This document shows, piece by piece, positions 42,919 through 52,546 of a DNA stretch of 64,000 nucleotides; position 1 is the stretch's first letter; the number at the start of each line of letters is the position of its first letter. A program made the position numbers and the translations under genes. The notes below the pieces were generated by a model. The model did no database searches. It had not been told where the DNA came from and saw nothing but the letters and a program-made list of their open reading frames with translations. This stretch comes from Limosilactobacillus oris (GTDB taxonomy: Bacteria; Bacillota; Bacilli; Lactobacillales; Lactobacillaceae). The stretch is from NCBI RefSeq assembly GCF_025311495.1, contig NZ_CP104398.1, forward strand, positions 310,001-374,000. Direction: 5' to 3'.

Positions 42919-43390
42919 TTAATGATGCTTTTTCACGAAAAGATTAAAGATAATGTTATACTGAGCGCCTGCAAGACCAAATAGATCAATCTGTTCTTCT
43001 GTCGTCATGCTGTATGGGTATAGAGTTAATAAATGTTTGTTCAGCTCTTCCAAGTAGAGATATGAAAGACCAGCCCTTTCAAGCCCTAAAACTGCTCGTT
43101 GGTCACGTAATAAGTAACGCCACACTTCACGCATATACTCCTTTTGAAACCGTTCTTTAATTGTCTGGGGATGGTACTGCTGATCAAAGGCAGTTAATTC
43201 CTGTTGGATTAAAAAACGGACAAAATCTAATTTATCTGTAAAGTGCCGATAAAAAGTTGATCTTGCCACACCGGCAGTTATTACCAACTGGCTAATCGTA
43301 ATTTTCTCAAAACTCTTTTGGTCTAATAACTGTAATAATGCTTCCTTTAACGAAGAAAATCACTTGTTTCTCTTCGGCTCGTTTTTGCAT
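42919..43390 (-). pseudogene. TetR-family regulator with a frameshift
   Basis: The C-terminal 122 residues (SQLVITAGVARSTFYRHFTDKLDFVRFL and on) are open. The start (ATG 43388-43390, MQKRAEEKQV) is in another frame. The total span is 472 bp, 3n+1, and the frame changes within about 43340-43360. Translating both parts restores a normal TetR N-terminus (LKEALLQLLDQKSFEKITISQL). It is divergent from an intact hydrolase with an operator-like repeat between. Confidence 0.8.
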
Positions 43391-43415
43391 AGACAATTCC
43401 CTCTTCATTGTCCGA

Positions 43416-43462
43416 CTAACATTAATTATCTCTCACTAAAATGATTATAAAGATAATGTTAG
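43416..43462. promoter_or_regulatory. Operator-like inverted repeat between TetR remnant and hydrolase
   Basis: CTAACATTAATTATCT (43416-43431) and AGATAATGTTAG (43451-43462) are inverted copies, differing by a 4-base insertion. The position between divergent genes suits a TetR operator. Confidence 0.55.
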
Positions 43463-43475
43463 AAAGGTGTCTAAA

Positions 43476-44324
43476 ATGAATCAAATAACAATCCAACAAA
43501 TCACTGTCAATCAGCAAACATTCACGGTTCGGACAGCTGGACTTGATAATAATGGTGACCTGGTGGTGCTACTCCATGGTTTCCCCGAAAGCTCGTTAAT
43601 GTGGGAAACATTAATGCTTAAACTAGCGAATCAGGGATACCGGGTAATTGCCCCTAACCAACGCGGATATTCTGCTGGGGCTAGGCCACTGGGTGTTCAA
43701 AATTATAAGATGAAGTTACTGGCCGCTGATGTTGTTGCGTTAGCTCACTTTTTCGGTTTTCAACAAAAATTTCACCTAGTAGGTCATGACATTGGAGCAG
43801 TTGTCGGTTGGACAACGGCAACCCTTTACCCACAACTATTGAAGTCCTGGACTGCGCTTTCCGTTCCTAATTGGCCTGCATATATTTGGGCATTGGAGAA
43901 TGATCCTGTCCAAGAGGAAAAAGGGCATTATGTTCATACCTTCCAGCATAAGTACATTCCTGAACTAATTCTTCGCGCATTTCACTACCGAGTATTAAGG
44001 AAACTATGGGCCGGGTTCCCACAAGCAACGATTGACGCTTACCTAGATCTCTTCTCTGAAAAAGGTGCGTTAACAGCGGTTGTTAATTGGTACCGTGCCC
44101 TTCTCCAACTACCGCAAATTAATTACAAACAGATCACCGTGCCAACCAAATTTATTTGGGGTAATCAAGATCTTGCAATTGCTAGGAGTGGTGTTGAGCG
44201 AAACCGCCAATATATCACTGGCCCTTATCAATTTGTCGAATTAGACGCTGGTCACTGGTTCATGGAATTCAACCGTGAAGAAATTTGTAAACAAATTAGT
44301 GAACACATTAAAAAATATTCTTAA
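43476..44324 (+). CDS. Alpha/beta hydrolase (epoxide-hydrolase-like)
   Basis: About 282 aa from ATG 43476 with AGAAAGGTG. LLHGFPESSLMW is the HGxP oxyanion motif. LVGHDIGAVVGW holds an aspartate nucleophile (GHDIG), as in epoxide hydrolases and haloalkane dehalogenases. LDAGHWFMEF holds the catalytic His. Intact, while its presumed repressor is frameshifted, so it may be expressed constantly. Confidence 0.88.
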   Translation: MNQITIQQITVNQQTFTVRTAGLDNNGDLVVLLHGFPESSLMWETLMLKLANQGYRVIAPNQRGYSAGARPLGVQNYKMKLLAADVVALAHFFGFQQKFHLVGHDIGAVVGWTTATLYPQLLKSWTALSVPNWPAYIWALENDPVQEEKGHYVHTFQHKYIPELILRAFHYRVLRKLWAGFPQATIDAYLDLFSEKGALTAVVNWYRALLQLPQINYKQITVPTKFIWGNQDLAIARSGVERNRQYITGPYQFVELDAGHWFMEFNREEICKQISEHIKKYS

Positions 44325-44377
44325 TAACTGATTGTTAAACATTATAGCTGATTTAGTTTACTTTAGCCACTATATTA

Positions 44378-44412
44378 AAAACGAGGCGGGAAATAAGGCC
44401 GCCTCGTTTACT
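44378..44412. terminator. Bidirectional terminator
   Basis: AAACGAGGCGG/CCGCCTCGTTT stem between convergent genes. Confidence 0.85.
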
Positions 44413-44415
44413 TTA

Positions 44416-44787
44416 CTAAACTGTCCCCTGCTTCTTCTTTACCCAATACATGCAAGAAACAAGCAACAGGAAAACGACGCCAATGGATACGGAAACCTGA
44501 GTGTCTGGATTGATGAACATGAAGAATAAAATTACAATCAATAAACCAATCGAGAGATAGTTAGAGTATGGATATAGGGGTAATTTAAACGGATGGGAAC
44601 GCATAACCGCAAAGAGGGCCATCCCCACTAGCAGGTAGGCGAGCACTACTGAAGGACCAGTCCACTTAATCGTTGAGGTTGAACCCATGAAGAGGCCAAC
44701 CCCGATAGAGCCACCAATGCCAATCATTTCCATTTGCAGTGGGGTCATTGACCGGCGAAGTTTTTTACTTACAACGTTTTTTGCCAT
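44416..44787 (-). pseudogene. Amino-acid permease reduced by in-frame internal deletion
   Basis: 123 aa. Residues 1-62 (RRSMTPLQMEMIGIGGSIG... LFAVMR) match the start of the permease at 7940-9325. The remainder (HPFKLPLYPYSNYLS... SVSIGVVFLLL) matches its last 60 residues. About 335 residues, helices 3-10, have been removed in frame. Two helices at each end remain. Transport is very unlikely. Lies directly behind the broken alaX. Confidence 0.88.
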
Positions 44788-44800
44788 TCACATTCCTCCC

Positions 44801-45349
44801 CTATAAAACTTGTACTTTAATACGTTTCTTTAGCCGACCCTTGTTCTTTAACTGGATAAACTTAAAGTCCCCGACTTCTCCGGTTAAAGCCACATGAGTG
44901 CCGGCACATGCTTGTTCATCGAAGTCGCCGATTTTGACCAGGCGGACGTTTGTAATTGACTTGGGAATCAGGTTGGTGTAAGTCCGGATCAGGTCCTCTT
45001 CGTTCAAAGTGTTCCGGTCAACCGTCTCAGTGGTAACCGGGAAGTCATCTTTAATTAGTTGCCGGATGTTTTGCGTAATTAGTTCCGGGTCAAACTCACT
45101 TGGGACATTGTCCTCCTGAAATTCGACTTCGAGTCGGGCGTGGTCAGACATTATCCCGCTACTAGTGATGCGGTACAAGTAGCCGGAAATAATGTGGAGT
45201 AAAGTGTGATAACGCATGTTTTGGTAGCGGAAGGCCCAGTCAAACTGGATGAACGCCGCCTGGCCACCACCCACGATTGGGCGAGCTTGTAGCTAAGCCC
45301 GTTCTCCTGCTCACGTAGGGTAGCTGTTATTCAAGTATAAGTTTTCGAT
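44801..45349 (-). pseudogene. AlaX-type alanyl-tRNA editing protein, degraded 5' end
   Basis: The second-domain metal motifs are intact: HTLLH (HxxxH) and CAGTH (CxxxH). They belong to proteins that remove mischarged amino acids from tRNA-Ala. The 5' end is broken. Behind GGAGGAG the expected start codon reads ATC (ENLYLNNSY follows). The frame then meets TGA and TAG, while the segment LREQENGLSYKLAQS reads through in the +1 frame. This implies a pair of compensating frameshifts. The open part from GTG 45274 has no ribosome site. Confidence 0.75.
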
Positions 45350-45498
45350 AGGATCTCCTCCTTTTATGGTAGCTTTCGTCCACCATCGGTTTTAAATTCA
45401 ATTTTTGAATAGGTAATTACTTGATATTGGTATTTTTCATTTCTCACCTAGCGGTTTATAGTAAGAGTACAGAGAAAGTTTTGAAGGGAGTTTTTCTT

Positions 45499-45819
45499 AT
45501 GGCAAAGAAACAAACTGCTGGCCGTGATCAACTGGGTGCTTTTGCCCCGAAATTTGCAGAACTGAATGATGATGTCCTCTTCGGACAGGTTTGGTCCCGG
45601 GAAAAGGAACTGAGTCCCCGTGACCGGAGTTTTCTCACCGTCACTGCGTTAATCACTAAGGGCGCTTTTGAGCAGCTTCCCTACCACATGCAAACCGCAA
45701 AGAAAAATGGGATTACCAAGGAAAAAATTGCCGAAATGATTACCCAACTCGCCTTTTATGTTGGCTGGCCGAATGCCTGGTCAGCATTCAACGTTGCCAA
45801 GAAGGTCTGGGACGATTAA
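45499..45819 (+). CDS. Carboxymuconolactone decarboxylase-family protein
   Basis: 106 aa from ATG 45499 with GAAGGGAG. Typical AhpD/CMD-like helices: LSPRDRSFLTVTALITKGAFEQLPYHMQTAKKNGIT and AFYVGWPNAWSAF. The CxxC pair of AhpD peroxidases is absent, so a decarboxylase-like or unknown role is likely. Intact within the decay zone. Confidence 0.87.
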   Translation: MAKKQTAGRDQLGAFAPKFAELNDDVLFGQVWSREKELSPRDRSFLTVTALITKGAFEQLPYHMQTAKKNGITKEKIAEMITQLAFYVGWPNAWSAFNVAKKVWDD

Positions 45820-45872
45820 TGAAGTGACTCTGGCTCGCCGTTACATTCACGGCAAGCTGGAGCTTTTTAGGT

Positions 45873-46885
45873 TTAAATCAACTTCAACAACTGGTCGACA
45901 CTCTCTGCCGGGGTGGCCCAGCAGGCGACAAAACGGATGACCGAGTGCTGGTCGTCATACTTTTCCCAGCGGGCAAAGCGCACCTTCTTTACTAACTCGG
46001 CAATTTTTTGGTTGTCGACGATGAAGAATTGCTGGTTGCTGACCGAGTCGAGGTAAAGCCGGTAGCCTTTATTCAGGAAACCCCGCTTGATTTTTGCCGC
46101 CAGTTCGTCGGCGTGCTGACTAAGCTTGAAGTAGAGGTTGTCCTTAAACAGTTCAGCAAACTGAACCCCGAGCAGCCGCCCCTTTGCTAACAGGGCCCCG
46201 TGCTGCTTGACAATCGTAAGGAAATGGTCGGGCTCATTGTGGTGACAAAAACTACTGTCTCCCCACATAGAGCTCCCTGCTTGGTCCCGCCGATGTAAAA
46301 GACGTCACATAAATCGGGTAAATCACTAAATTGGAGGTCAGCTTGTGCGCTCATCAGGTCGTAACCGAGTCGCGCACCATCAATGTACAGGGGTTGGCAA
46401 ACCGCGTGCAAGGCGGCTAATTCCTCCCTTGAGTACAAGGTCCCGAATTCTGTTGGGTAGGTAATGTAAACCATTCCTGGGAAAACCATGTGGTCCCGAT
46501 TCTCGTCCTGTTCGAAGGTCTGAATGTATTGGTCAACAGTTTGGGCATCGAGCTTCGCATCCTTAGCTGGCAGGGCCAAGACTTTGTGTCCGGTTGCTTC
46601 AATGGCTCCGGCCTCATGGACGTTGATGTGCCCCGTTTCAGCCGCGATGACTCCTTGGTACTGCGTCAGCATTGCATCAATAACAACCTGGTTGGTCTGG
46701 GTGCCTCCTGTCAGAAATTCAACCTGAGCTTCTGGGTGCCCCAGTGCCTTTTGAATTCTTTCCTTTGCCAGCTGGGAAAATTCGTCAAAGCCATAGCCCG
46801 GTTCCTGGTCCATGTTGGTTGCCATTAGCTACCGTAAGATATTTGGATGGGCACCCTCAGTGTAGTCACTCTCAAAAGATAACAT
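45873..46885 (-). pseudogene. Low-specificity threonine aldolase, nonsense plus frameshift
   Basis: The PLP enzyme that splits threonine to glycine and acetaldehyde. Starting at ATG 46885 (MLSFESDYTEGAHPNIL), the frame meets TAG at 46829-46831. It then continues through LTGGTQTNQVVIDAML and the lysine motif FYIGGTKQGA. A one-base shift at the A5 run 46247-46251 moves the last 120 residues (EPDHFLTIVKQHGALLAK on) to another frame. The span is 1013 bp, 3n+2. No activity expected. Confidence 0.88.
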
Positions 46886-46900
46886 TTGCTAGTCCTCCTC

Positions 46901-46978
46901 TTAATGCTTGGACAATGAATGAATAACTTCGATCAACTCTTCAATTAGTCTTGCGTTGTGTAAGTATTCGTTTCTCAT
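46901..46978 (-). CDS. 25-codon ORF before the broken threonine aldolase
   Basis: ATG 46976-46978 to TAA 46901-46903, encoding MRNEYLHNARLIEELIEVI and six more residues. It is the only open frame between a strong palindromic promoter and the aldolase start. It may be a leader peptide or the 5' remnant of a lost regulator; no family recognised. Confidence 0.35.
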   Translation of the reverse strand: MRNEYLHNARLIEELIEVIHSLSKH

Positions 46979-46994
46979 CAGATTCCTTCTCATT

Positions 46995-47043
46995 TAGTTG
47001 ACTTTAGCAACCATTATAATGATATGGTTGCTAAAGTCAACTA
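46995..47043 (-). promoter_or_regulatory. Perfect 19-bp palindrome carrying a promoter
   Basis: TAGTTGACTTTAGCAACCA (46995-47013) is repeated inverted at 47025-47043 with 11 bases between. On the minus strand the repeat contains TTGACT and TATAAT at 16-bp spacing, so a dimeric repressor (MarR-like) bound here would block transcription of the aldolase operon. Confidence 0.75.
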
Positions 47044-47242
47044 TATCTTTGGGATAAGTTTGTATTCCGCGCACAATGTAGCTTGGCCCACTTTACCGAT
47101 TCCATTAGCAAAGCGACCAAAAACGGGCAGTTTGCGTTCTTGCCCAATTGTCGGAAGCGGTTTAAAATAAAAATGGGTAAATTTAATCTCCCACTAACTT
47201 AGAGCCAGAGAGTATCGGTTCAATTACAGGTAGGTATCAATT

Positions 47243-48265
47243 ATGAAAAAAATCAGCTTATTTTTTCTCCTAATGCTTTGTTCTCTGGGAATGTCGTTTG
47301 CAATTGCACAACCGCAAGCAAAGGCCGCACCAGCTGACCGACAAAGCCAAAAACAGCTTGAGGATTACCTTAAAGCCCACCACATCAACGGGGTAATGCT
47401 GGTCAATGGCAAGGGGAGCCAGCCAATCACCATCACTCACAACGAAAATGCTAATCAAAAGCAGGTTGTCAAAGCTAACCAACTATTTCCCATTGCTTCC
47501 CTTCAAAAAATTATTACCGGAACGGCGATTTACCAGCTAAGACAGAAAAAACAGCTTGACTGGGATACACCGCTGAATAGATACTTCCCCCAAGTTGCGG
47601 GCAGTGAGGATATTACGGTTCGCGAATTAATGAACCACACTAGCGGATTGGTCAATAACGACCGTCCAGTAATGCCGCTAAAGGGTGAAAAGCAGCAAAT
47701 TGCCTATATGTTGAAACACCTGAAAAACGACCACGTCCACACTTGGGACTACCAGGACGTGGATTATGAAATGTTAGCGGCCATCGTTCGCAAGCAAACT
47801 CATACCAGCTACAATACTTACCTCCACCAGAAGTTCGCCCAGCCCCTGCAGCTTCATCAAATGAAGGATTTTTCCGAGGTTGCTCAAAAGGAAGTTCCCC
47901 AGACGATGGACCGGACAGTTGATTGGCGGCAAGTGACGGTTACGACCTCTTCAGACTTCGGAGCGGGAAACCTCTTTATGTCGCCAAATGATTATTGGAA
48001 GTTTATTTACAACGAAGTCTTGAATAACCCCAAGATGACTGCGGAATTTTACCAGCAGGCGGCCAAGCAAGAAGTTGCCTACTTCGGGGGTGTGTACTTT
48101 GGCGGAGACATTATCCGTGCCAACGGCAGTGTCCCTGGCTATAACTGCTGTTTCATCGCCAACTACAAGACCAAGAAAATGGTAATGCTTTTTACCAACA
48201 ATATCGACTACCTGACCCTCAAGTCAACGTCTGATGACCTATTGCACAATTATATGGGCGATTAG
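47243..48265 (+). CDS. Secreted serine hydrolase, beta-lactamase/PBP-like
   Basis: 340 aa. Signal peptide ISLFFLLMLCSLGMSFAIA. Class C beta-lactamase fold: PIASLQKIITG has the SxxK motif near residue 85, DYQDVDYEML the Tyr motif, and HTSGLVN the helper region. Likely a peptidoglycan or ester hydrolase at the cell surface, not an antibiotic-resistance enzyme. Single gene. Confidence 0.87.
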   Translation: MKKISLFFLLMLCSLGMSFAIAQPQAKAAPADRQSQKQLEDYLKAHHINGVMLVNGKGSQPITITHNENANQKQVVKANQLFPIASLQKIITGTAIYQLRQKKQLDWDTPLNRYFPQVAGSEDITVRELMNHTSGLVNNDRPVMPLKGEKQQIAYMLKHLKNDHVHTWDYQDVDYEMLAAIVRKQTHTSYNTYLHQKFAQPLQLHQMKDFSEVAQKEVPQTMDRTVDWRQVTVTTSSDFGAGNLFMSPNDYWKFIYNEVLNNPKMTAEFYQQAAKQEVAYFGGVYFGGDIIRANGSVPGYNCCFIANYKTKKMVMLFTNNIDYLTLKSTSDDLLHNYMGD

Positions 48266-48379
48266 GAAAGTATCATTATTAAAACGAAATGAGCTCCAGT
48301 GCTCGGCAAATGATATGCTCCCCTTAGAGTAGACACGGAATTGTACAAAATTCTGTATCTAACTCTAGGGGGAGTTTTT

Positions 48380-49075
48380 ATGTCCAATCGAACTAGTAAT
48401 CATACTCTAAATCAGCGGCTAGTAGCCGTGGTAAAGGTTCTGGAGAGAAAGCACTCTTTAAGCGGGGTGGCCCGAGAACTGGGAATTGCCAGGACAACTT
48501 TAAGAAGGTGGATCGTTAACTACCAGAATAATGGGGTGGCGGGCTTAAAGGAGTCACACACTTGTCGCCGTTATCCTACTGACCTCAAGCGAGCGGCGGT
48601 CCTGGATTATCTGGACAATCATTACTCGCAACTAGAGTGCTGTCGTAAGTATAATATCTCCAGTCGTAGTCTTCTCATGCGTTGGGTGAACCAGTATACT
48701 AACGGTAAAACCTTGAAGAAGATTACGGGAGGTTCTACCAAGATGAAAACACCGCGGAAAACTACTTACGATCAACGGCTGGAAATTGTCCACTTCACGC
48801 TTGCCAATGATAAGGACTACCAAACAGCGGTGAGGAAGTATGGTGTTTCTTACAGCCAGGTTTATAGCTGGGTTCGGAAATATGAACGTGACGGTCGAAA
48901 AGCACTCGTTGATCATCGCGGACATCAAATGCAAAAACCGGCTTTGGCTAAGTTAAGTAAAGAAGAACAATTGGAACGGCGGATTAAGGAACTAGAAGCC
49001 CGCAATCAAGACCTCGCCGCGGAAAACTTCTTCCTAAAAAAATTAAGTGCCCTGGAGGACGAAGACAAGAAGTAA
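48380..49075 (+). CDS. IS3-family transposase OrfA
   Basis: 231 aa from ATG 48380 with GGGGGAG. Two helix-turn-helix units (SLSGVARELGIARTTLRRWI and YQTAVRKYGVSYSQVYSWV) and a leucine-zipper-like end (LERRIKELEARNQDL) fit IS150 OrfA. Near the end lies the A7 slippery run 49036-49042. A -1 slip there opens straight into OrfB. Confidence 0.9.
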   Translation: MSNRTSNHTLNQRLVAVVKVLERKHSLSGVARELGIARTTLRRWIVNYQNNGVAGLKESHTCRRYPTDLKRAAVLDYLDNHYSQLECCRKYNISSRSLLMRWVNQYTNGKTLKKITGGSTKMKTPRKTTYDQRLEIVHFTLANDKDYQTAVRKYGVSYSQVYSWVRKYERDGRKALVDHRGHQMQKPALAKLSKEEQLERRIKELEARNQDLAAENFFLKKLSALEDEDKK

Positions 49076-49092
49076 ATAATCGTAGTCATCTG

Positions 49093-49956
49093 ATGCGATA
49101 TCAGGCCATTCAGGCTACTTGTCAGGCTTTTCCAGGGCAATTAGTCAAGCGACTTTGTGCTCTTGCCCAGGTCTCACGATCAGCTTACTATCGCTGGCTT
49201 TCCCGACCACTTCCTACTAAAGAAGCAGTCAATAAGCAACTAAAAGCGCGGCTCAGACAGGCCTATTGGGAAATGAAGGGTACCTGGGGCTACCGCAGAC
49301 TAACGATGCTCATTAATCGCCGCTATAACTGCCACTACAACCACAAGCGCATTCGGCGACTTCTCGTTGAAATGAACCTGCGGGCGGTGATTCGTCGTCC
49401 TCGTCACAGCTGCACAATCGCTCGTGGACAAAGCTATGAGCCGAACCTCCTTAACCGCGATTTCACAGCTAAACGGTTAAATGAAAAGTGGGTAACTGAT
49501 GTAACATATCTGACTTATGGTAATGGTCAAAAAGCCTATCTCAGTGCTGTTAAGGACTTATACAACGGCGAGATTATTAGTTATGTCGTTAGCCAGCGCA
49601 ATGACAACCCATTGGTAATGAAGACGCTTGAACAGGCTTTAAAACTCTATCCGACTGCCAAACCATTACTTCATAGTGATCGCGGTTTCCAATACACTTC
49701 CAAGGAGTTTGCTCGTTTGACGGCCGAACATGGTATTAGTCGCAGTATGTCCCGCGTCGGGAAGTGCATTGATAATGCCCCGATGGAAAGTTTTTGGAGC
49801 CACTATAAGGACGAGGCCTACTATGGACAAATCTTCCGAAGCTATGAAGAACTAGTCACTTCAATTGATCAATATATCTACTTCTACAATCATCAACGTT
49901 ATCAAGTAAAATTAAACAGCCTGACCCCGGTAGAATACCGGCATCAAGCTGCCTAA
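49093..49956 (+). CDS. IS3-family transposase OrfB (DDE integrase)
   Basis: 287 aa. DDE residues: Asp in WVTDVTYL near residue 136, Asp in LHSDRGFQYTS near 196, Glu in APMESFWSHYKDE near 232. HTH_21 region at the N-terminus. Made either alone or as an OrfAB fusion by frameshifting. The element looks complete and possibly active. Confidence 0.92.
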   Translation: MRYQAIQATCQAFPGQLVKRLCALAQVSRSAYYRWLSRPLPTKEAVNKQLKARLRQAYWEMKGTWGYRRLTMLINRRYNCHYNHKRIRRLLVEMNLRAVIRRPRHSCTIARGQSYEPNLLNRDFTAKRLNEKWVTDVTYLTYGNGQKAYLSAVKDLYNGEIISYVVSQRNDNPLVMKTLEQALKLYPTAKPLLHSDRGFQYTSKEFARLTAEHGISRSMSRVGKCIDNAPMESFWSHYKDEAYYGQIFRSYEELVTSIDQYIYFYNHQRYQVKLNSLTPVEYRHQAA

Positions 49957-50183
49957 CATTCATTGTATAATTACCTGTCTACTTGACAGGGTGCAGTTCA
50001 AAAGAAAGTCCTGGAGCTTTATTTATGATTCAGAGTATAAAGGTACCTTTACACAAGTCAATGAACTTCGTAAAATGCAAAATTACTTTTCTATACAAAA
50101 AAAGGGATAGGTAATTGAGCCCACCCCAATGTACGAAATGAATGTTGTTACGTTTGGTAACTTTATATCTATACCCTTACTTA

Positions 50184-50839
50184 TTACATCTCTGGATCAA
50201 AGCCGTTTGCCATCATGACTTCGCGACGTGGACGGTCACCATCAGAGCCCGGCTTATCAACCCCGATTGAGTCCCGAACATCCTTCTCAGAATCGTTGAC
50301 CAAGCTGACCACATAAGCGGCCACGCTCTTTCGAGAAGTTTCGGTCCCCTTAAATGCTTCGCCATTATTATAGCTAGTCGTTTCGTAGTCAACTTCACCA
50401 TTATCCGTTAGCCATGCTGGACGAATAATTGTGTAGTCCAGATCGCTATTGCTAATAACATCGGCTGCTTCACGGTAAGTTTGCAGGTAACCTGGTAATG
50501 CCCTGGTATTCAATTCGCCAAACTTGCCAGGAACTTCATCGTAAATTCCCAGTGAAGAAGTCCAAATCAAGCGTTTAACGCCCTGCTTATCCATGGCAGC
50601 AACAATCTTCTTTGCTTCATCAACGACGTTTCCCGCCAAACTAGCATAGACGATGTCCTGTCCCTTGATTGCTGCTTCAAGGTCAGCGCTATTAGTGGCA
50701 TCCCCCACAATTACGTTCTGATCCTGTAATTCTGGATCAAGTTTAGCCTTATTCCGTACAAACATCGTTAAATTAGCATCTTGTCAGCCCATTGTGCAAT
50801 TCGACTGTTAGCACCAATAATTAAAACGTTCTTTGTCAT
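50184..50839 (-). pseudogene. NmrA-like NAD(P)-binding reductase, frameshifting deletion
   Basis: The last 193 residues are open (DANLTMFVRNKAKLD... LIWTSSLGIYDEVPG... YTIIRPAWLTDNGE). The start (ATG 50837-50839, TKNVLIIGANSRIAQWA) is in another frame and reaches TAA. A missing piece of about 20-30 bases between AQWA and DANLT explains both. The nucleotide-binding loop is present but cut off from the rest. Confidence 0.83.
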
Positions 50840-50882
50840 CATAAAGACCCTCTTTCTTAAATTAATCCTTAATCGTCAGATA

Positions 50883-51497
50883 TTAATCTAGGTTCATCCG
50901 TTCAGAACGGAACTGATTAATCTTGGCGTCTTTTGGATAGCCAAGCCCAATTCCTACCGCAAAGAGATAGTCATTGCTTACCCCTAATACTTGGTGTATG
51001 TAACTTGGATTGAAGACGAACTCTTCAGCGGGAATAGAATCAATCCCGCGGTCCTTAGCTGCTAGTATCAAAGTCTGCCCAAAGGCACCCAGATCATAAG
51101 TTGTCCAGGGGTTGATGTCCCGCGGCAAAAGCAAGTAGGCGATTGCCGGCGCATTAAAAAGTTTTTCTGAATCGCTATACATGTCATTGGCATCGGCGCC
51201 TAAGAAATTATGAATCCCGCTGGACCAGGTTCGTAAGTTCGCCTGTCCCTGCTTTCCCATGCTTCCGCGGTGGAGGGATGGGAATTCAGAATGTTCCGCC
51301 CTTCCTGATTCATGGTAAGAACGAATCTTTTCCAAACTATCGCCAGTTGCAATTACTACTTTCCATGGCTGGGTGTTTGCCCATTAAGGGGCCTTCCCGG
51401 CAGTTTCAACAATTTTTTCGAGCTCTTCTTTAGCAATTGGTTGTGACTTAAAATCACGAACCGAATGACGGTTGTTTACTGTATCGATAAATTCCAT
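50883..51497 (-). pseudogene. Nitroreductase-family protein with a nonsense codon
   Basis: A 204-residue frame starts MEFIDTVNNRHSVRDF, the FMN nitroreductase signature. TAA at codon 38 (51384-51386) sits in KAP*WANTQPWKVV. The rest remains open to the end (GIDSIPAEEF, YLFAVGIGLGYP). Only one defect is visible, so this is a recent loss. Confidence 0.87.
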
Positions 51498-51614
51498 TTC
51501 TAATCCTCCATTCTTCCTTAAAGGTATTTCTTACTTTCTGTAAGTATAGTAGTCCATGCTAAAAGAAAGCGGAAGTATTAAAATGTTATTAGCTAATAAC
51601 TTTAGATTAAAAGG

Positions 51615-52502
51615 ATGGTATTAATAAATGATCAATTAACAACTTTCATTGCTGTAGCGGAGAGCAAGAGCTTCAACAAGGCTGCCAGCCAACTATTCAT
51701 TTCTGCTCCCGGTGTTATCAAGCAGATCAACGCTTTGGAGAAAAACATTCATGTCTCCCTCTTCAATCGAACCCACAGCGGGGTCACATTAACGCCAGCT
51801 GGCGAATCTTTCTACCAGGATGCCAAGAAATTGGTAGCTGCTTATACCCAATCAATTAATCATGCCCAAAACCTTGCCGAAGAAAAGCAGGTTGTCAAAA
51901 TCGGTGTCGGCCCATTAGCGACCGGCGTGGGAACAAATAATTTATGGCTGGAGATTAGTCAAAAATACCCCAATATCAATTTTCAATTCATCCCTTGCTC
52001 ATGTGCCCTGGGGAGCTTTAATGAATTTCTTGCTGGCATTAATAGCGAATTCGATTTGGTTTCATCAGTATATGATGTTAATTTACTGCGAGCTTACAGC
52101 CTGACTGCGACTGAATTAGACCTAACTCCGTTAAAAATTTCCGTCCCGATTCAAAATCCGTTAAGTAATAAGAAGCGCTTATCATTAGATGACTTAAAAT
52201 GACAGACAATTGCCCTATCACCACGGGGAGAATTTTCCTGTTTTGACCGGGTCAGAGACCTACTAGAAAAAGAGCCAACTATCACGATTAAGAATATTAA
52301 CGGCTTTGACATCCCAGTATTAAATTCATGCGTTGAAAATAATTGGCTCCTTTGCTCAGCCGAAGATTGGCAGACTGCCCACCCCATGCTCAAAACCCAA
52401 AATGTCGACTGGGACTTCACTGCTCCCTTTGGCTTAGTCTATGGAGAAACGCACCGCCAAGTCGTTAATCAGATTGTTGATTTTGTAAATAGTAATCATT
52501 AG
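51615..52502 (+). pseudogene. LysR-family regulator with a nonsense codon
   Basis: 295-codon frame. N-terminal HTH (TFIAVAESKSFNKAASQLFISAPGVIKQI) is fine. TGA at 52200-52202 cuts DDLK*QTIALSPRGEF at codon 196, where TGG is likely ancestral. Divergent from the nitroreductase and NmrA genes, its presumed targets, which are both broken. Confidence 0.87.
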
Positions 52503-52506
52503 AAAC

Positions 52507-52546
52507 AAACGGGAAGCTGCCAAGTTACAACAGCTTCCCGTTTTTA
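52507..52546. terminator. Bidirectional terminator
   Basis: AACGGGAAGCTG/CAGCTTCCCGTT stem, T5 on one side and A-rich on the other. Confidence 0.88.

Larger units (their letters stand above)
48326..49986 (+). mobile_element. IS3-family insertion sequence (IS150-like)
   Basis: About 1.66 kb with two overlapping-function ORFs. Ends share an imperfect inverted repeat: GAGTAGACACGGAATTGTACAA at left (about 48328-48349), and CAAGTAGACAGGTAATTATACAA read inward from the right (about 49963-49985). The left end also forms an imperfect palindrome TAGAGTAGACACGGAATT/AATTCTGTATCTAACTCTA over the promoter. Exact ends and a target duplication could not be settled. Confidence 0.85.

Noticed and set aside
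40724-52502. A recoded stop codon or selenocysteine system
   Set aside because: TAA, TAG and TGA all occur inside genes, with frameshifts and deletions nearby. No SECIS-like hairpin was seen, so ordinary decay is simpler.
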